In this document: piece by piece, positions 22,693 to 32,172 of the stretch
Layout of the letters: the number at the start of each line of letters is the position of its first letter
Numbering within the stretch: position 1 is the stretch's first letter
NCBI GenBank assembly: GCA_028753945.1
Contig: JAPNXP010000012.1
Coordinates: 1,550,001 to 1,614,000 of the forward strand
Length of the DNA: 64,000 nucleotides
Reading direction: 5' to 3'
DNA from: Hexactinellida sp. DTS-2022
Taxonomy: Eukaryota; Porifera; Hexactinellida
Program-made: the position numbers and the translations under genes
The notes under the pieces: model-generated
Databases searched by the model: none
What the model was told of the DNA's origin: nothing
What the model saw: only the letters and a program-made list of their open reading frames with translations

Positions 22693-23260
22693 GTATTTGG
22701 AGAATAAATCCACAATAATCAGTACGTACCGGTATCCGTCCTTTGTCCACGGTAGGGTCGCGACGTCAAAAGCAATCGTAGCTCGGGGAAGCTCGCAACT
22801 CAACTTGATGGGATTAAGTGGTTGTTTTGGGGAGTACGATCTCTTATTCTTTAAACAAACCATGCACCTCTTGCACACACTCTCGGCGTCGGCATTCATG
22901 CCACGCCAATAAAATCTCATTTTGAGCTCCTGAATTGTGCGTTGGATGCCCCCATGGTATGAGCGATGAACCATTTCGGAAATCTCCTCGCGTAAGGAAG
23001 CTGGTATTATTATCCTTTTTCGTCTATACAAGATTCCATTCCTAATCTTAAGGCCGCAAAACTTCTTCAGTTGGCCGGAGGCAACTATACCGTGGGTCTG
23101 TAGTTGCATAATTGCGTCTGCCGTCATCTGGTCGTGCCTCTGTGCCTCCAATATCTTCTTTGCTAAATTCGGGAACTCATTACCGTGGCCATCTAAAATA
23201 GGCCCGCACAATACGTTATACTGAACAATGGTCAGGAGAGTCAAGTAGTTCAATGAACAA
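22693..23260 (-). pseudogene. Gypsy 2 integrase, N-terminal half
   Basis: Minus-strand frame with the integrase HHCC zinc finger (VHRSYHGGIQ...VCKRCMVCLKNK) and the start of the catalytic core (AFDVATLPWTKDGYRYVLIIVDLFSKYIEA), where the core Asp is the D of FDVA. It stops at the P-element insertion (22685-22692 duplication) and continues at 11834. Upstream of about 23260 the element is missing, so gag, protease and RT are absent. Confidence 0.85.
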
Positions 23261-23389
23261 TTAACTCAACTTCTTGTTAAACTTTAGCAATTTACCCCAA
23301 ATTACTGTAATTAGTATTTTCAGCTCATAATCCTTGTTATGTGTTTGTTGTTTGTTCGTCTAAACTTTAGAATGAAATCTATCTGTATA

Positions 23390-23404
23390 TTAAAAGAGGA
23401 ATTG

Positions 23405-23447
<43 letters not shown>

Positions 23448-24269
23448 TCCAGAATTAATAGGAAAGACTACGAGTCCTAGAAAGCAGAAAATTGGCATGC
23501 AGGGGTAACTTTGTACTGCGACAACGATCTATTGGTTTTCTAAGCGAAATAACGGGATTATGACGTCATAAAGGCACATATTTGGGAATAACTCTTTCAG
23601 TTTTTATTCGATTCGCCCACAATTTTAGATAATAACACAACATACAATGATACACAGGTGTTCCGATTTATGGGAATGTGACGTCACGTGGGGACTAATT
23701 TGGATTTAGCTCTTACACTTTTGGTTCAATCGACAAATAATTTTGTCACATTATAAAACAGAATGTATTGCATGTCTCTGGAAATTTTTATAATTTTCGC
23801 ATTTAATCTGAGCCAGGCAATAACAAAAATGTAACCTCCAGTTGCTGCGTCATTGCGCATATTGAGGTTTGACGATTTAATCTTCACCTACATTATTTCC
23901 GAAATTGCATACTTGATTAATCCAGTTTGGCTTCCATCAGTTTATTTCTATTCATTATGTATTTAGCTTACGTCAATCACATAAGCATAATATTACATAT
24001 CAAAGTAATTCAACTATTTACAAACAATTTACTGCTGGTTAGTAATTAACATGAATGAATTAATTAATTAATATATTGACATACTGGGGTCCCAAATAGC
24101 AGCATACTGAATTGAGTACGTGTAATTTGCAAGTCACAGGTTTAACTTATTTAATGTGAGTGATATTTGAGGAGAGTACGGCCGCGAAGCGGCCGTTAAT
24201 TAATTGTGTTGCGTAGCGTCTAACACGAACGAACAAAAGTCGCGAAGCGACCGAGACCGAAGGGCTCGT
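23390..24269 (+). mobile_element. Non-autonomous Helentron-like element, family 2
   Basis: Starts (TATATT)AAAAGAGGAATTGTTGTG plus (TG)n, then CCAGAATTAATAGGAAAGAC and a TGACGTCATAA-containing body, and ends with hairpins GGCCGCgaaGCGGCC and GTCGCgaaGCGACC followed by CCGAAGGGCTCGT. It shares its 3' tail with family 1 and abuts a family 1 copy at 24273. 23261-23389 holds nothing recognised. Confidence 0.7.
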
Positions 24270-24856
24270 ATTATTAAATCTCGATTGTTGTGTGTGTGTG
24301 TGTGTGTGTTTGTTTGTTTGTCCGGATTGTATTAAAGTGATGGGGGACTAGAAACCGCATTTATATATGAGATATAAACTAACTTTCAAATGTTATAATA
24401 GGTAAACAAGTATGCTGAACACGAATTTCGCGTTTATAAATTTCTCATATTAATATTTGTTGTTGTTGTTTACACAAAATAGGTAAACAAATTAATGAAA
24501 ATTCAAAATCAACCTAGAAGTTAGCTTCCAACGGGTATTATAGGTAAACAAGTATGCCGAACACGAATTTCGCGTTTATAAATTTCTCATATTAATATTT
24601 GTTGTTGTTGTTTACACAAAATAGGTAAACAAATTAATGAAAATTCAAAATCAAACCAGAAGTTAGCTTTCAACGGATATTATAGGTAAACAAGTATGCT
24701 GAACACGAATTTCGCATTTCTAAAATTCAAATATGAATAGTTGTTGTTGTTGTTGTTGTTTACACAAATAGGTAAACAAATTAATGAAAAATTCAAAATC
24801 ATAACGTCCCTTCTACCATTTCCATGGTAGAAAATGTGAGGAGTAAGGCCGCACAG

Positions 24857-25123
24857 CAGAGGCGGCGCCACGCTAGGGCAAGGTGGGGCAAATGCCCAAC
24901 CTGGACTTCGGCTTGCCCCACCACTGGTGGGGCAAGCCTTATCAATAGCTTATAATTTATTTGGGCGCTTTTGAAGTTTTTTTCGCTCGTCTTCTTAAGG
25001 AGATAGAGGCTCAAATCATTATCAATTATTAAATAATGCAAAAAAAAACTTTTTATTTATTTTATTTTAATGTACAAAATTGTAAGCGCATTGAGACATT
25101 TGTATAATGCGCAAACAAATGCT

Positions 25124-25169
<46 letters not shown>

Positions 25170-26345
25170 TTTATATCTCCCGTTACCGTTACTCCGTTAC
25201 CGTTACTTTATTTGTTCCGTTACCGTTACTCCGTTATCGTTACTTTTTTTCACCCGTTACTTTACTCCGCTACCGTTACTCCGTTACTTTTGTTAAGTTT
25301 AATCGTTTTTCTTTATTCAGTACAGTTTACCTTAATGTAACGGTAAGTGATTTAAAATAACGTCGTAGTGGCAAAGGAATAAGTTTAACGTAGTAACTGT
25401 TACTGTGTTACGGTAAAGTATTGGTAAGAGTAACTGATTAAAGATAACGGTAACTAGTCAAAAGTAACGGATCTCCGTTACCGTTACTTTTTTCCGTTAC
25501 CGTTACTCCGCGAAGCCCGTTACCGTTACTTTTTCCGTTACCGTTACTTGTCGACACCCGTTACCGTTACTTTTTCCGTTACCGTTACCGTTACCGTTAC
25601 CGTTACTCCGTTACTAGTAACGGAGCACATCACTGGTTTAAGCATTCCAACTATACTTTGATACGCTATATATCCAATCCGGAAGGAAAATTCGATTCGG
25701 ACATTTTTTAACCTTTTTGACGTCACTAAAGGTCAAAGTCCCGTCATTTTGTTGAAAAAAAATCCGCAAGATTTCCAGGAAGTGACCTTTGCATGGCTCT
25801 CATATCTCAAAAAGTATAAGTCGTAGAGAAAAAACCTACCCTCAAAATGATCCTTATCAGTAGTAGGTTTTTCCCCGCCGTGTCGATCTTCAACTTTAAT
25901 ACTAAGTTATAGAGTTAATAATTATATAATGCCAAATTTCTGATAAAATCGAGTGATTATTTGAAAATCTATAGATAAAAATATTAAAATTGAAATCGAC
26001 AATTCTGTGTGGGGGGAAAACTTCGAATAATAGAGTAGAGTTAAATTGGCACTAAATTAGAACTTGCGCCAATCAACGAAAAATCGGGTGTCGAAAATTT
26101 GAGCCTCTATCTCCTTAATAGGACGCTTTTTGAATCCAATTTTGTAGCATGGATTACGTTTGAAATGGTTTTCATGTTTTGAACCTTGTTGTTACTGTTA
26201 GTCTTACCATGAAATTTCCCCATCCCACTATTGTGTGTCTACCTATATTTTTGATAGTGATTCTATAGTTAAACATTTTGCCCCATCTCAAATGTCCCTT
26301 GCCCCGGCCAGCCCCATCGCTCATTTTGGTCTCGCGCCGCCACTG
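24857..26345. mobile_element. hAT-type non-autonomous element, 1489 bp
   Basis: Perfect 8-bp target duplication CCGCACAG (24849-24856, 26346-26353) and ends CAGAGGCGGCGC / GCGCCGCCACTG. Inner inverted repeats AAGGAGATAGAGGCTCAAAT lie at about 24998 and 26099. The centre holds a (TTA)n run and a CGTTAC repeat field. No transposase frame. Confidence 0.85.
25123..25622. repeat. (TTA)n microsatellite followed by CCGTTACCGTTAC repeats
   Basis: 25123-25170 is a pure TTA run. 25178-25622 is filled with CGTTAC hexamers and variants, mostly forward, with short inverted parts (AACGGTAA at about 25340-25460). It lies wholly inside the hAT element. Confidence 0.9.
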
Positions 26346-26417
26346 CCGCACAGCGGCCGTTAACTTGAGGTGCGTAGCACCGATCTGTCGCAAAGCGACC
26401 GAGACCGAAGGGCTCGT

Positions 26418-26710
26418 CATTATTATATTAAACCAGGATCATGCCTTGATTGCATGCATTGGAGTATATTGCGCTTTCCGAGCATTTATGTACAATGTAC
26501 TTCGTTATGTAAATTTAAGGGAATACACAAGGTACTTGATTATTTGCGGGCCGGTTGCGGGTTGTTGGGCGGGCCGCGGGCCTATTTTTCATATCGGCCC
26601 GCGGGTCAGTTAAACCTAAATGGCGGGCCGCGGGGCGGGCTGCGGTTACAAAAATTCGCCCGCGTGCAACTCTGCTGGAGCAGGCCTGGGTTAATAGTAA
26701 TATGTAATAG
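26418..26710. other. Non-coding; GC-rich transposon-end remnant
   Basis: 26545-26690 is a run of GGGCCG/GCGGGC words with an end-like CAGAGTTGCACGCGGGCGAA on the minus strand. Probably one end of a truncated hAT-type MITE; no partner end or duplication found. Confidence 0.35.
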
Positions 26711-27696
26711 CAGGGACTTCTTTAATATAGGGACTGTAAACTTCGTTTTACGGTAAAATTAGCGTAGGCCTAAAACAGTATTGTTACTTATTGATATCCC
26801 GTAATCCGCTAATGCTAGACATAGGAAATGTATTATTGTCGTATAGGAAGTCATATTTTGGGAGTCCAACGGTAATATTGGTTTATCGAAAATATTTGTG
26901 GAATGTAAGTTATACGATTCTCACACCTTTCCATATATGGTAATATTGTTAAAATCTCGAGATTAGTTAGTTTTATACATATGAAATATATTATTGGCGA
27001 ATGGGAAATGGGAATTCATATTTAGGGACTCAGTAGATCACATTGATTTACCTAAGGCGTTCCCATTAGCCTATATTATTATTTTGGCACTCTCCATAGG
27101 AGGATTGCCCCGACCCTGTTTTGTAGTTTAGCTAATACTTACATATCAGATATCTGTGATTATGTTGTTTATTAAAAAACAACAAGGCTGGATTCGGTTA
27201 ACCGGTTACCGTTGCTGACATCGGTTAACGATTAGAGATTTTATTAACCAGTTAGCCGGTCTGTTGAATAACAGTAGAGTTATTGGGAAATTAATGTATA
27301 AAGTATTAAAATTTTTTGAATTTTATCAGAATATGTAGTCCTAAATCCATTTCTCATCACCACTTAATACATTTTATTGGACAACATTGATTTAAATATA
27401 GATTTGAAAGAAACTTATCAAGATTTTTTAATAATGTAAGAATTAGCTAAACTACAAAACAGGGTCGGGGCAATCCTCCTGTGGAGAGATCGCATAACTT
27501 ACATTCCACAAATATTTTCGATAAACCAATATTACCGTTGGACTCCCAAAATATGACTTCCTATACGACAATAATACATTTCCTATGTCTAGCATTAGCG
27601 GATTACGGGATATCAATAAGTAACAATACTGTTTTAGGCCTACGCTAATTTTACCGTAAAACGAAGTTTACAGTCCCTATATTAAAGAAGTCCCTG
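26711..27696. mobile_element. Foldback element (hAT-like ends), 986 bp
   Basis: About 215-bp near-identical inverted arms starting CAGGGACTTCTTTAATATAG, flanked by GTAATAG on both sides (26704-26710, 27697-27703). A second inverted pair (AGGATTGCCCCGACCCTGTT at about 27101 and its complement at about 27456-27475) lies inside. No coding frame. Confidence 0.8.
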
Positions 27697-28174
27697 GTAA
27701 TAGTAATTGTATTAGTAACGATTACATTTTAGAAGTAATAGTAATAGTAATAAGTAATAATGTTTCAAATAGGATGTAATAGTAATAGTAATAGTAATAG
27801 AACCTATTGTAATAGGAATTATCTATTACAATTCTATAACTTCGGACTGGCTTATTTGATTTTTCGTGAAGAAATAGGAAGTGGTTAAAATAAATTTAAG
27901 GCAAGATTATTATCGTTTTGAATTTGTCACCTTATTGTAATTAGTTGTTTGCTTATGTTAGATAATATGTTTTGTTTGTGTGGGATAATCAATTAAAATA
28001 ATAAATTTCAGACATTCTTAATCATTGCAGAGTCTTAGTAAATGTCTAGTAATTGTAATAGTAATATTAAAAGTAATAGTAAAGTAATAGTAATAGTATA
28101 TATTACATATTATAATAATGTTATTGTAATAGTAATAGTAATAGGAAGAAATATATGAAATAGTAATAGTAATA
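27697..28174. repeat. Degenerate GTAATA microsatellite field
   Basis: Repeated AGTAATAGTAATA blocks at 27697-27835 and 28030-28172, separated by ~190 bp of plain sequence. The same repeat occurs left of the foldback (26690-26710), so the foldback inserted into this microsatellite. Confidence 0.85.
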
Positions 28175-28364
28175 TACAGTCGAAACCGGTTTATTCTAAC
28201 TCGGGTTATTCTAACTTATCGGTTTATTCTAACAATTAGTAATGCAATCTTTTGTAAGAAATTCCAACTATACTGTATTTTTCATCGGTTTTTTCTAACC
28301 ATCGGTTCTTTCTTACTATTTTTATCTGAAAAGAAATGGTTAGAAAAAACCGGTTTGAACTGTA
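28175..28364. mobile_element. pogo-type MITE, 186-bp core
   Basis: TA-flanked with ends CAGTCGAAACCGGTTTATTC and AAAACCGGTTTGAACTG. Internal copies of CGGTTTATTCTAAC repeat the end motif. Confidence 0.8.
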
Positions 28365-28429
28365 TTACATTTTAGAGTAATTGACCCCAGGCCTGGTCTG
28401 GAGTATCCACTAACTATGGATCTCAGCTA

Positions 28430-29329
28430 GATTTGTATTCACTAAAAACTTGACCTGTTTATCTGGTTTTTATGAATCATACTTTAGTGATCATAAGCCA
28501 ATGTTGATTTCTCTTGGAAATGTTGTTAGTGACTGTAGTAATGTGGATAATCAACCAATTATATCACATGCTAGCTAACTAGTCAACATGATATTATTGA
28601 TATTGACCAAATATCAATTGATAATACAACCAAGGATATTCATGATGTAATTGTTAGTCATGTATCATCCCTACTCCTGTGCTGTCTCCCATTATTACAT
28701 ATTGCAATGCTAATGCATTCACATTTCCAATGAGGCAGTCATTAGCACAATGTATTAATCTACAGAGAATACCTTTAAGACCGACTAACTATACTGGGTC
28801 TAGAGTCTCAGCTACTGGTTATTATGATTTTATGCGTACAAATGTAAGAGTTCGGTTTAATTTCAGGATAGTTCCTGTAACAAGTGATGGGAATTGTTTC
28901 TTTAGAACATTGTCTCACATAATCTTCGGTGATGAAAGTGAGCATCATAATATCCGTGGTTCTTTAATAGACACATTTGAACAGAGTCCTTATGTTGCTG
29001 TTCTCTGTGGCATCCAAGGCTATAATGCAGTTACTATTCAGCAACACTTGAGTAATATGAAGCGTAATTACTCATGGGGGACTGTGAATGAACTTATTAT
29101 GTTTGGAATTTTAACTGGTATTAATGTAAGTTACATTAATGCTGCTGACACCGACGCTTCTAAGTGGGCAATAACTGATGTGTATAATGCGAATACTCTC
29201 GGTAAACCAAATGATCCAATATATGGAGGGAGACACCTTGTTGTGTTGTTTCATAGTATTAATTTCTCTGGGTCTTGTTGTAATCATTATGACGCAATGT
29301 ATCCTATTATAAGTATCAATCTCATTTAG
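28430..29329 (+). pseudogene. Helentron fragment: endonuclease tail and OTU protease
   Basis: 28430-28577 reads ...GFYESYFSDHKPMLISLGN..., with the terminal Ser-Asp-His of exonuclease/endonuclease/phosphatase enzymes, then a stop. The 28679-29329 frame (217 aa) is an OTU domain: VPVTSDGNCFFRTLSHIIFG (catalytic Cys), YSWGTVNELIMFGILTGINV, and CCNHYDAMYPI with the probable catalytic His. An endonuclease followed by OTU is expected for Helentron polyproteins. The order and strand match the Helentron truncated at 10698, so this may be its displaced 3' end (inference). The OTU frame itself is intact. A small hairpin (ACACTTA...TAAGTGT, 29343-29366) just after it could be the rolling-circle 3' terminator. 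Confidence 0.6.
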
Positions 29330-29379
29330 GAGTAGCATATCCACACACTTATCAAGAACATTAAGTGTTCGTATAAATT

Positions 29380-29421
29380 GTGCTGAAGGATAGTAGATGG
29401 CTTGTGTTCGAGGCCTTATAG
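29380..29421. repeat. Left remnant of the 29-bp array split by gypsy 1
   Basis: TAGTAGATGGCTTGTGTTCG and GAGGCCTTATAG match units of the array at 39336-39718. Gypsy 1 inserted inside the array with a 4-bp duplication ATAG. Confidence 0.8.
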
Positions 29422-29621
29422 TGATAATTATAAGTACTATCGAATGCTCGTTAGCAATATATATAGTTTAATAATACAAGTATAGAAATCTAATTCAGTA
29501 ATCTCGGATACTAACTAAAAGCTACCTAAGTTGTACAGATCTAAAGTGTAACTGATATAACTAACTACAGCTATGGTTCACTAACAATGTTACTAACTAT
29601 GTTATTATAATATCTCTAACA
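29422..29621 (-). repeat. Gypsy 1 3' LTR (200 bp)
   Basis: Minus strand begins TGTTAGAGATATTATAATAA and ends CTTATAATTATCA. Matches the two pieces of the 5' LTR closely (for example ATGCTCGTTAGCAATATATA). Confidence 0.85.
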
Positions 29622-29669
29622 TCACCCCCTTTTAACTAATCTCTTGCCTATCAAGTATTTTCGGAGCGC

Positions 29670-29955
29670 CTACATTTGTCCGACACCGTATGTAGGCATT
29701 TGTCCGAATTTTAGATGTTGGCATTTGTCCGACAACTTTTGTGCTATGTTGACATTTGTCCGACAACCTTTGTGCTATGTTGGCATTTGTCCGACAACTT
29801 TTGTACTATGTTGGCATTTGTCCGACAACTTTTGTACTATGTTGGCATTTGTCCGACAACCTTTGTGCTATGTTGGCATTTGTCCGACAACTTTTGTACT
29901 ATGTTGGCATTTGTCCGACAACTTTTGTACTATGTTGGCATTTGTCCGAATACAG
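29670..29955 (+). repeat. Left TIR of MULE 1: ~31-bp tandem array
   Basis: About nine GGCATTTGTCCGACAAC units separated by CTTTTGTACTATGTT. Mirrored by 31873-32160 in inverted orientation with a matching proximal variant (GAATTTTAGATG). Confidence 0.9.
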
Positions 29956-30103
29956 CATTTCCAATTCTCACTTTGATGTTTTGAATCAACACACATATTT
30001 GTTGATTAATTATCAGATATCTTGTATAACTTCAACACTTCTTTTACAAACATCATTTGTATATAAGAATGGATATAATTTAGTCTAAGATATTAAAATT
30101 GAC

Positions 30104-31716
30104 ATGGACTACACTACAACTCATTATAAACAAAATCGCGGCTCAATATATCAAACATCTGAAGGTCACAAATATCTTGCGTCCAAAAGGAGAGGTGACC
30201 AAATTTATTTGAAATGCGTTCTTTTCCGTAACGGGTGCAAGTCTACTGCTAAACTCATCCAAGAAAGTAATCTGATTAGATTACAAGCAGATCACAACCA
30301 TGGGATTGATAAGTACGACGGTGATTTGTATATCGTGAAGGCTAATTGTAAAGAAGCTGCTAAATCTTCTGGCGAAAATCTGCGGAAGATATTCAATGAT
30401 GTCACACGGAGAGATGTCAGAGGAAGAGCAATTACATTTGCTCAGTGTGAATCACTGATATATCGCGCTAGGAGACAACTTCAGCCAAAGATACCCCAAA
30501 CCTCATTCCAATTAGAAACTTCATTATCAGGTACCCCTTATGGATTATTTTTGAAGGTATCGTAACAGTCGGTGATAATCAAGCTTTCATTTTTTTTTCT
30601 GATGAAATTATGGTTTTACTGGCTGAAATTTTAGAAATATCCTTTGATGGTACATTTTATACTGTGCCCAAACAATTTTACCAGCTGTGGACAATATTTA
30701 TTATTGTTGATCAGCACGTCCTCCCAGCTATACACTGTCTTTTAACTGGTAAATCTCAAGAACTCTATGAGGCCGTATTATTCAAAATACAATCTATAAT
30801 TCCTCAATTTAATCCACAAATATCTATCTCAGACTGGGAAATTGCACCACGAAACGCATTCAAAACAGTATACAATGGTATCAAGCTACAAGGTTGTTAG
30901 TTTCATTACACCCAGCGTATTTGGAAAATGGTTCAAAAGTGTAATTTGGTAAATGCATATGCCCATAATGCTGCATTTCACACTTTTTTGCGTCACATTA
31001 TGGCCCTCCCTTTCCTGCCACCAGAAACAATACAGCCTGTTTTCAATGAAATTACAGTCCCAGGTCCTAACCTAACTGATGATCAATTTGTTAATCGTGC
31101 CAAATTGAAGAGGTATATACAAAGAAGGTGGATAAACCAAGTATCTAGTGAAGAGTTATCTATCTGGAACCACGGAATTTCTACAAATAACGGGGCAGAG
31201 AGCTACCATGGCAGATTGAAATCTATAATTAAATGCAACCAACCAAGGGTTTGGAACTTTTTGGAAACACTTAACGAAACTATACTAGATACGGACAACG
31301 AACTAGCAAGATTGAAAAATGGATTACCAATTACAAGAGCAAAGAAAAAAAACTGTTTGCTAAATGAGGAGTATCGTCGTAAATGTAAGGATAAACTCAT
31401 CGAAGGTGCTTTTTCGCCATTAGAATATATTAAGGATATCAGTAAAACGGTGGGGTCTTTAACGGAGATAAGTATATTTGATGTAAGTTCAGATGAAGAA
31501 GATAATTCCAACCAGACTGATGCTTGTATTATCGAAAATTTGAATGCAAATTTGTGTGTGGTCTGTTTGAGGGCACGAGAAACAACATGGATTTTCATGC
31601 CCTGCAAACACGCAAACTGTTGTGAGGATTGCAGTACCCAAATTGAAGAACTTGGAGAAGCATGTCCTACTTGTCGTTCTGTTATTCAGAATAGTTTTAA
31701 AATATTTATTAACTGA
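30104..31716 (+). pseudogene. MULE 1 transposase: FLYWCH finger, MULE core, C-terminal RING finger
   Basis: Starts MDYTTTHYKQ. A FLYWCH-type zinc finger occupies about residues 12-67 (HKYLASKRRGDQIYLKCVLF...HNHG). A 1-nt frameshift near 30550 precedes the catalytic core: SFDGTFYTVP (first Asp, ~30649), ISDWEIAPRNA (second Asp, ~30829), QGC-stop-FHYTQRIW where a TAG (30898-30900) sits inside the C-x-x-H motif, and TNNGAESYHGRL (Glu, ~31185). The last ~50 residues form a C3HC4 RING: CVVC, MPCKHANCCEDC, CPTCR (31552-31690), closest in pattern to IAP/MDM2-type RINGs. One frameshift and one nonsense codon make it a young pseudogene. A transposase-RING fusion could link transposition to ubiquitin ligation (inference). 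Confidence 0.85.
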
Positions 31717-31872
31717 AATAATCAACAGAATTTCTTATCTTTCATATCTTTCATAATCATATTTCTTATTCTTATTATTGTTATAGTAATCTTCAAAATA
31801 ATAATCAGGATTAAAATATATTGTAGAATATGCTATATAGGACAGAAAGTATTATAGGAAAGCAAATTAAGA

Positions 31873-32160
31873 ACTTGTCCGACAAATGCCAATATAGTAC
31901 AAAAGTTGTCGGACAAATGCCAACATAGTACAAAGGTTGTCGGACAAATGCCAACATAGTACAAAGGTTGTCGGACAAATGCCAACATAGTACAAAGGTT
32001 GTCGGACAAATGCCAACATAGTACAAAAGTTGTCGGACAAATGCCAACATAGTACAAAAGTTGTCGGACAAATGCCAACATAGTACAAAAGTTGTCGGAC
32101 AAATGCCAACATCTAAAATTCGGACAAATGCCTACATACTGTGTCGGACAAATGCAGCGT
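31873..32160 (-). repeat. Right TIR of MULE 1: ~31-bp tandem array
   Basis: About eight units of GTTGTCGGACAAATGCCAAC, inverted relative to the left array. The ~150 bp before it (31717-31872) is non-coding. Confidence 0.9.
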
Positions 32161-32172
32161 CCCCGTATTTTC

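Larger units (their letters stand above)
24273..26417 (+). mobile_element. Non-autonomous Helentron-like element, family 1, copy 2 (interrupted)
   Basis: Begins ATTAAATCTCGATTG, contains three GGTAAACAAGTATGC repeats, and ends CCGAAGGGCTCGT. Its terminal hairpin GGCCGCacaGCGGCC is split by the hAT element 24857-26345. Confidence 0.75.
29663..32164 (+). mobile_element. MULE 1: 2.5-kb FLYWCH/MULE/RING transposon
   Basis: Target duplication GTATTTTC at 29655-29662 and 32165-32172. Removing it restores the C-terminus of gypsy 1 Pol (...LSGKKI|LDRQEIS stop). Ends GGAGCGCC/GGGGACGC then CATTTGTCCGACAC. The TIRs continue as ~31-bp tandem repeats of TTGGCATTTGTCCGACAAC on both sides (29680-29955 and 31873-32150). 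One gene between. Confidence 0.9.

Noticed and set aside
25070-25360. Poly-Leu/poly-Tyr frames
   Set aside because: TTA microsatellite and CGTTAC repeats in a hAT element.
29644-30088. Three overlapping + frames rich in HLSDNFCTMLAFVRQ
   Set aside because: Translations of the ~31-bp TIR array in different phases; same for the minus-strand frames at 31811-32112.
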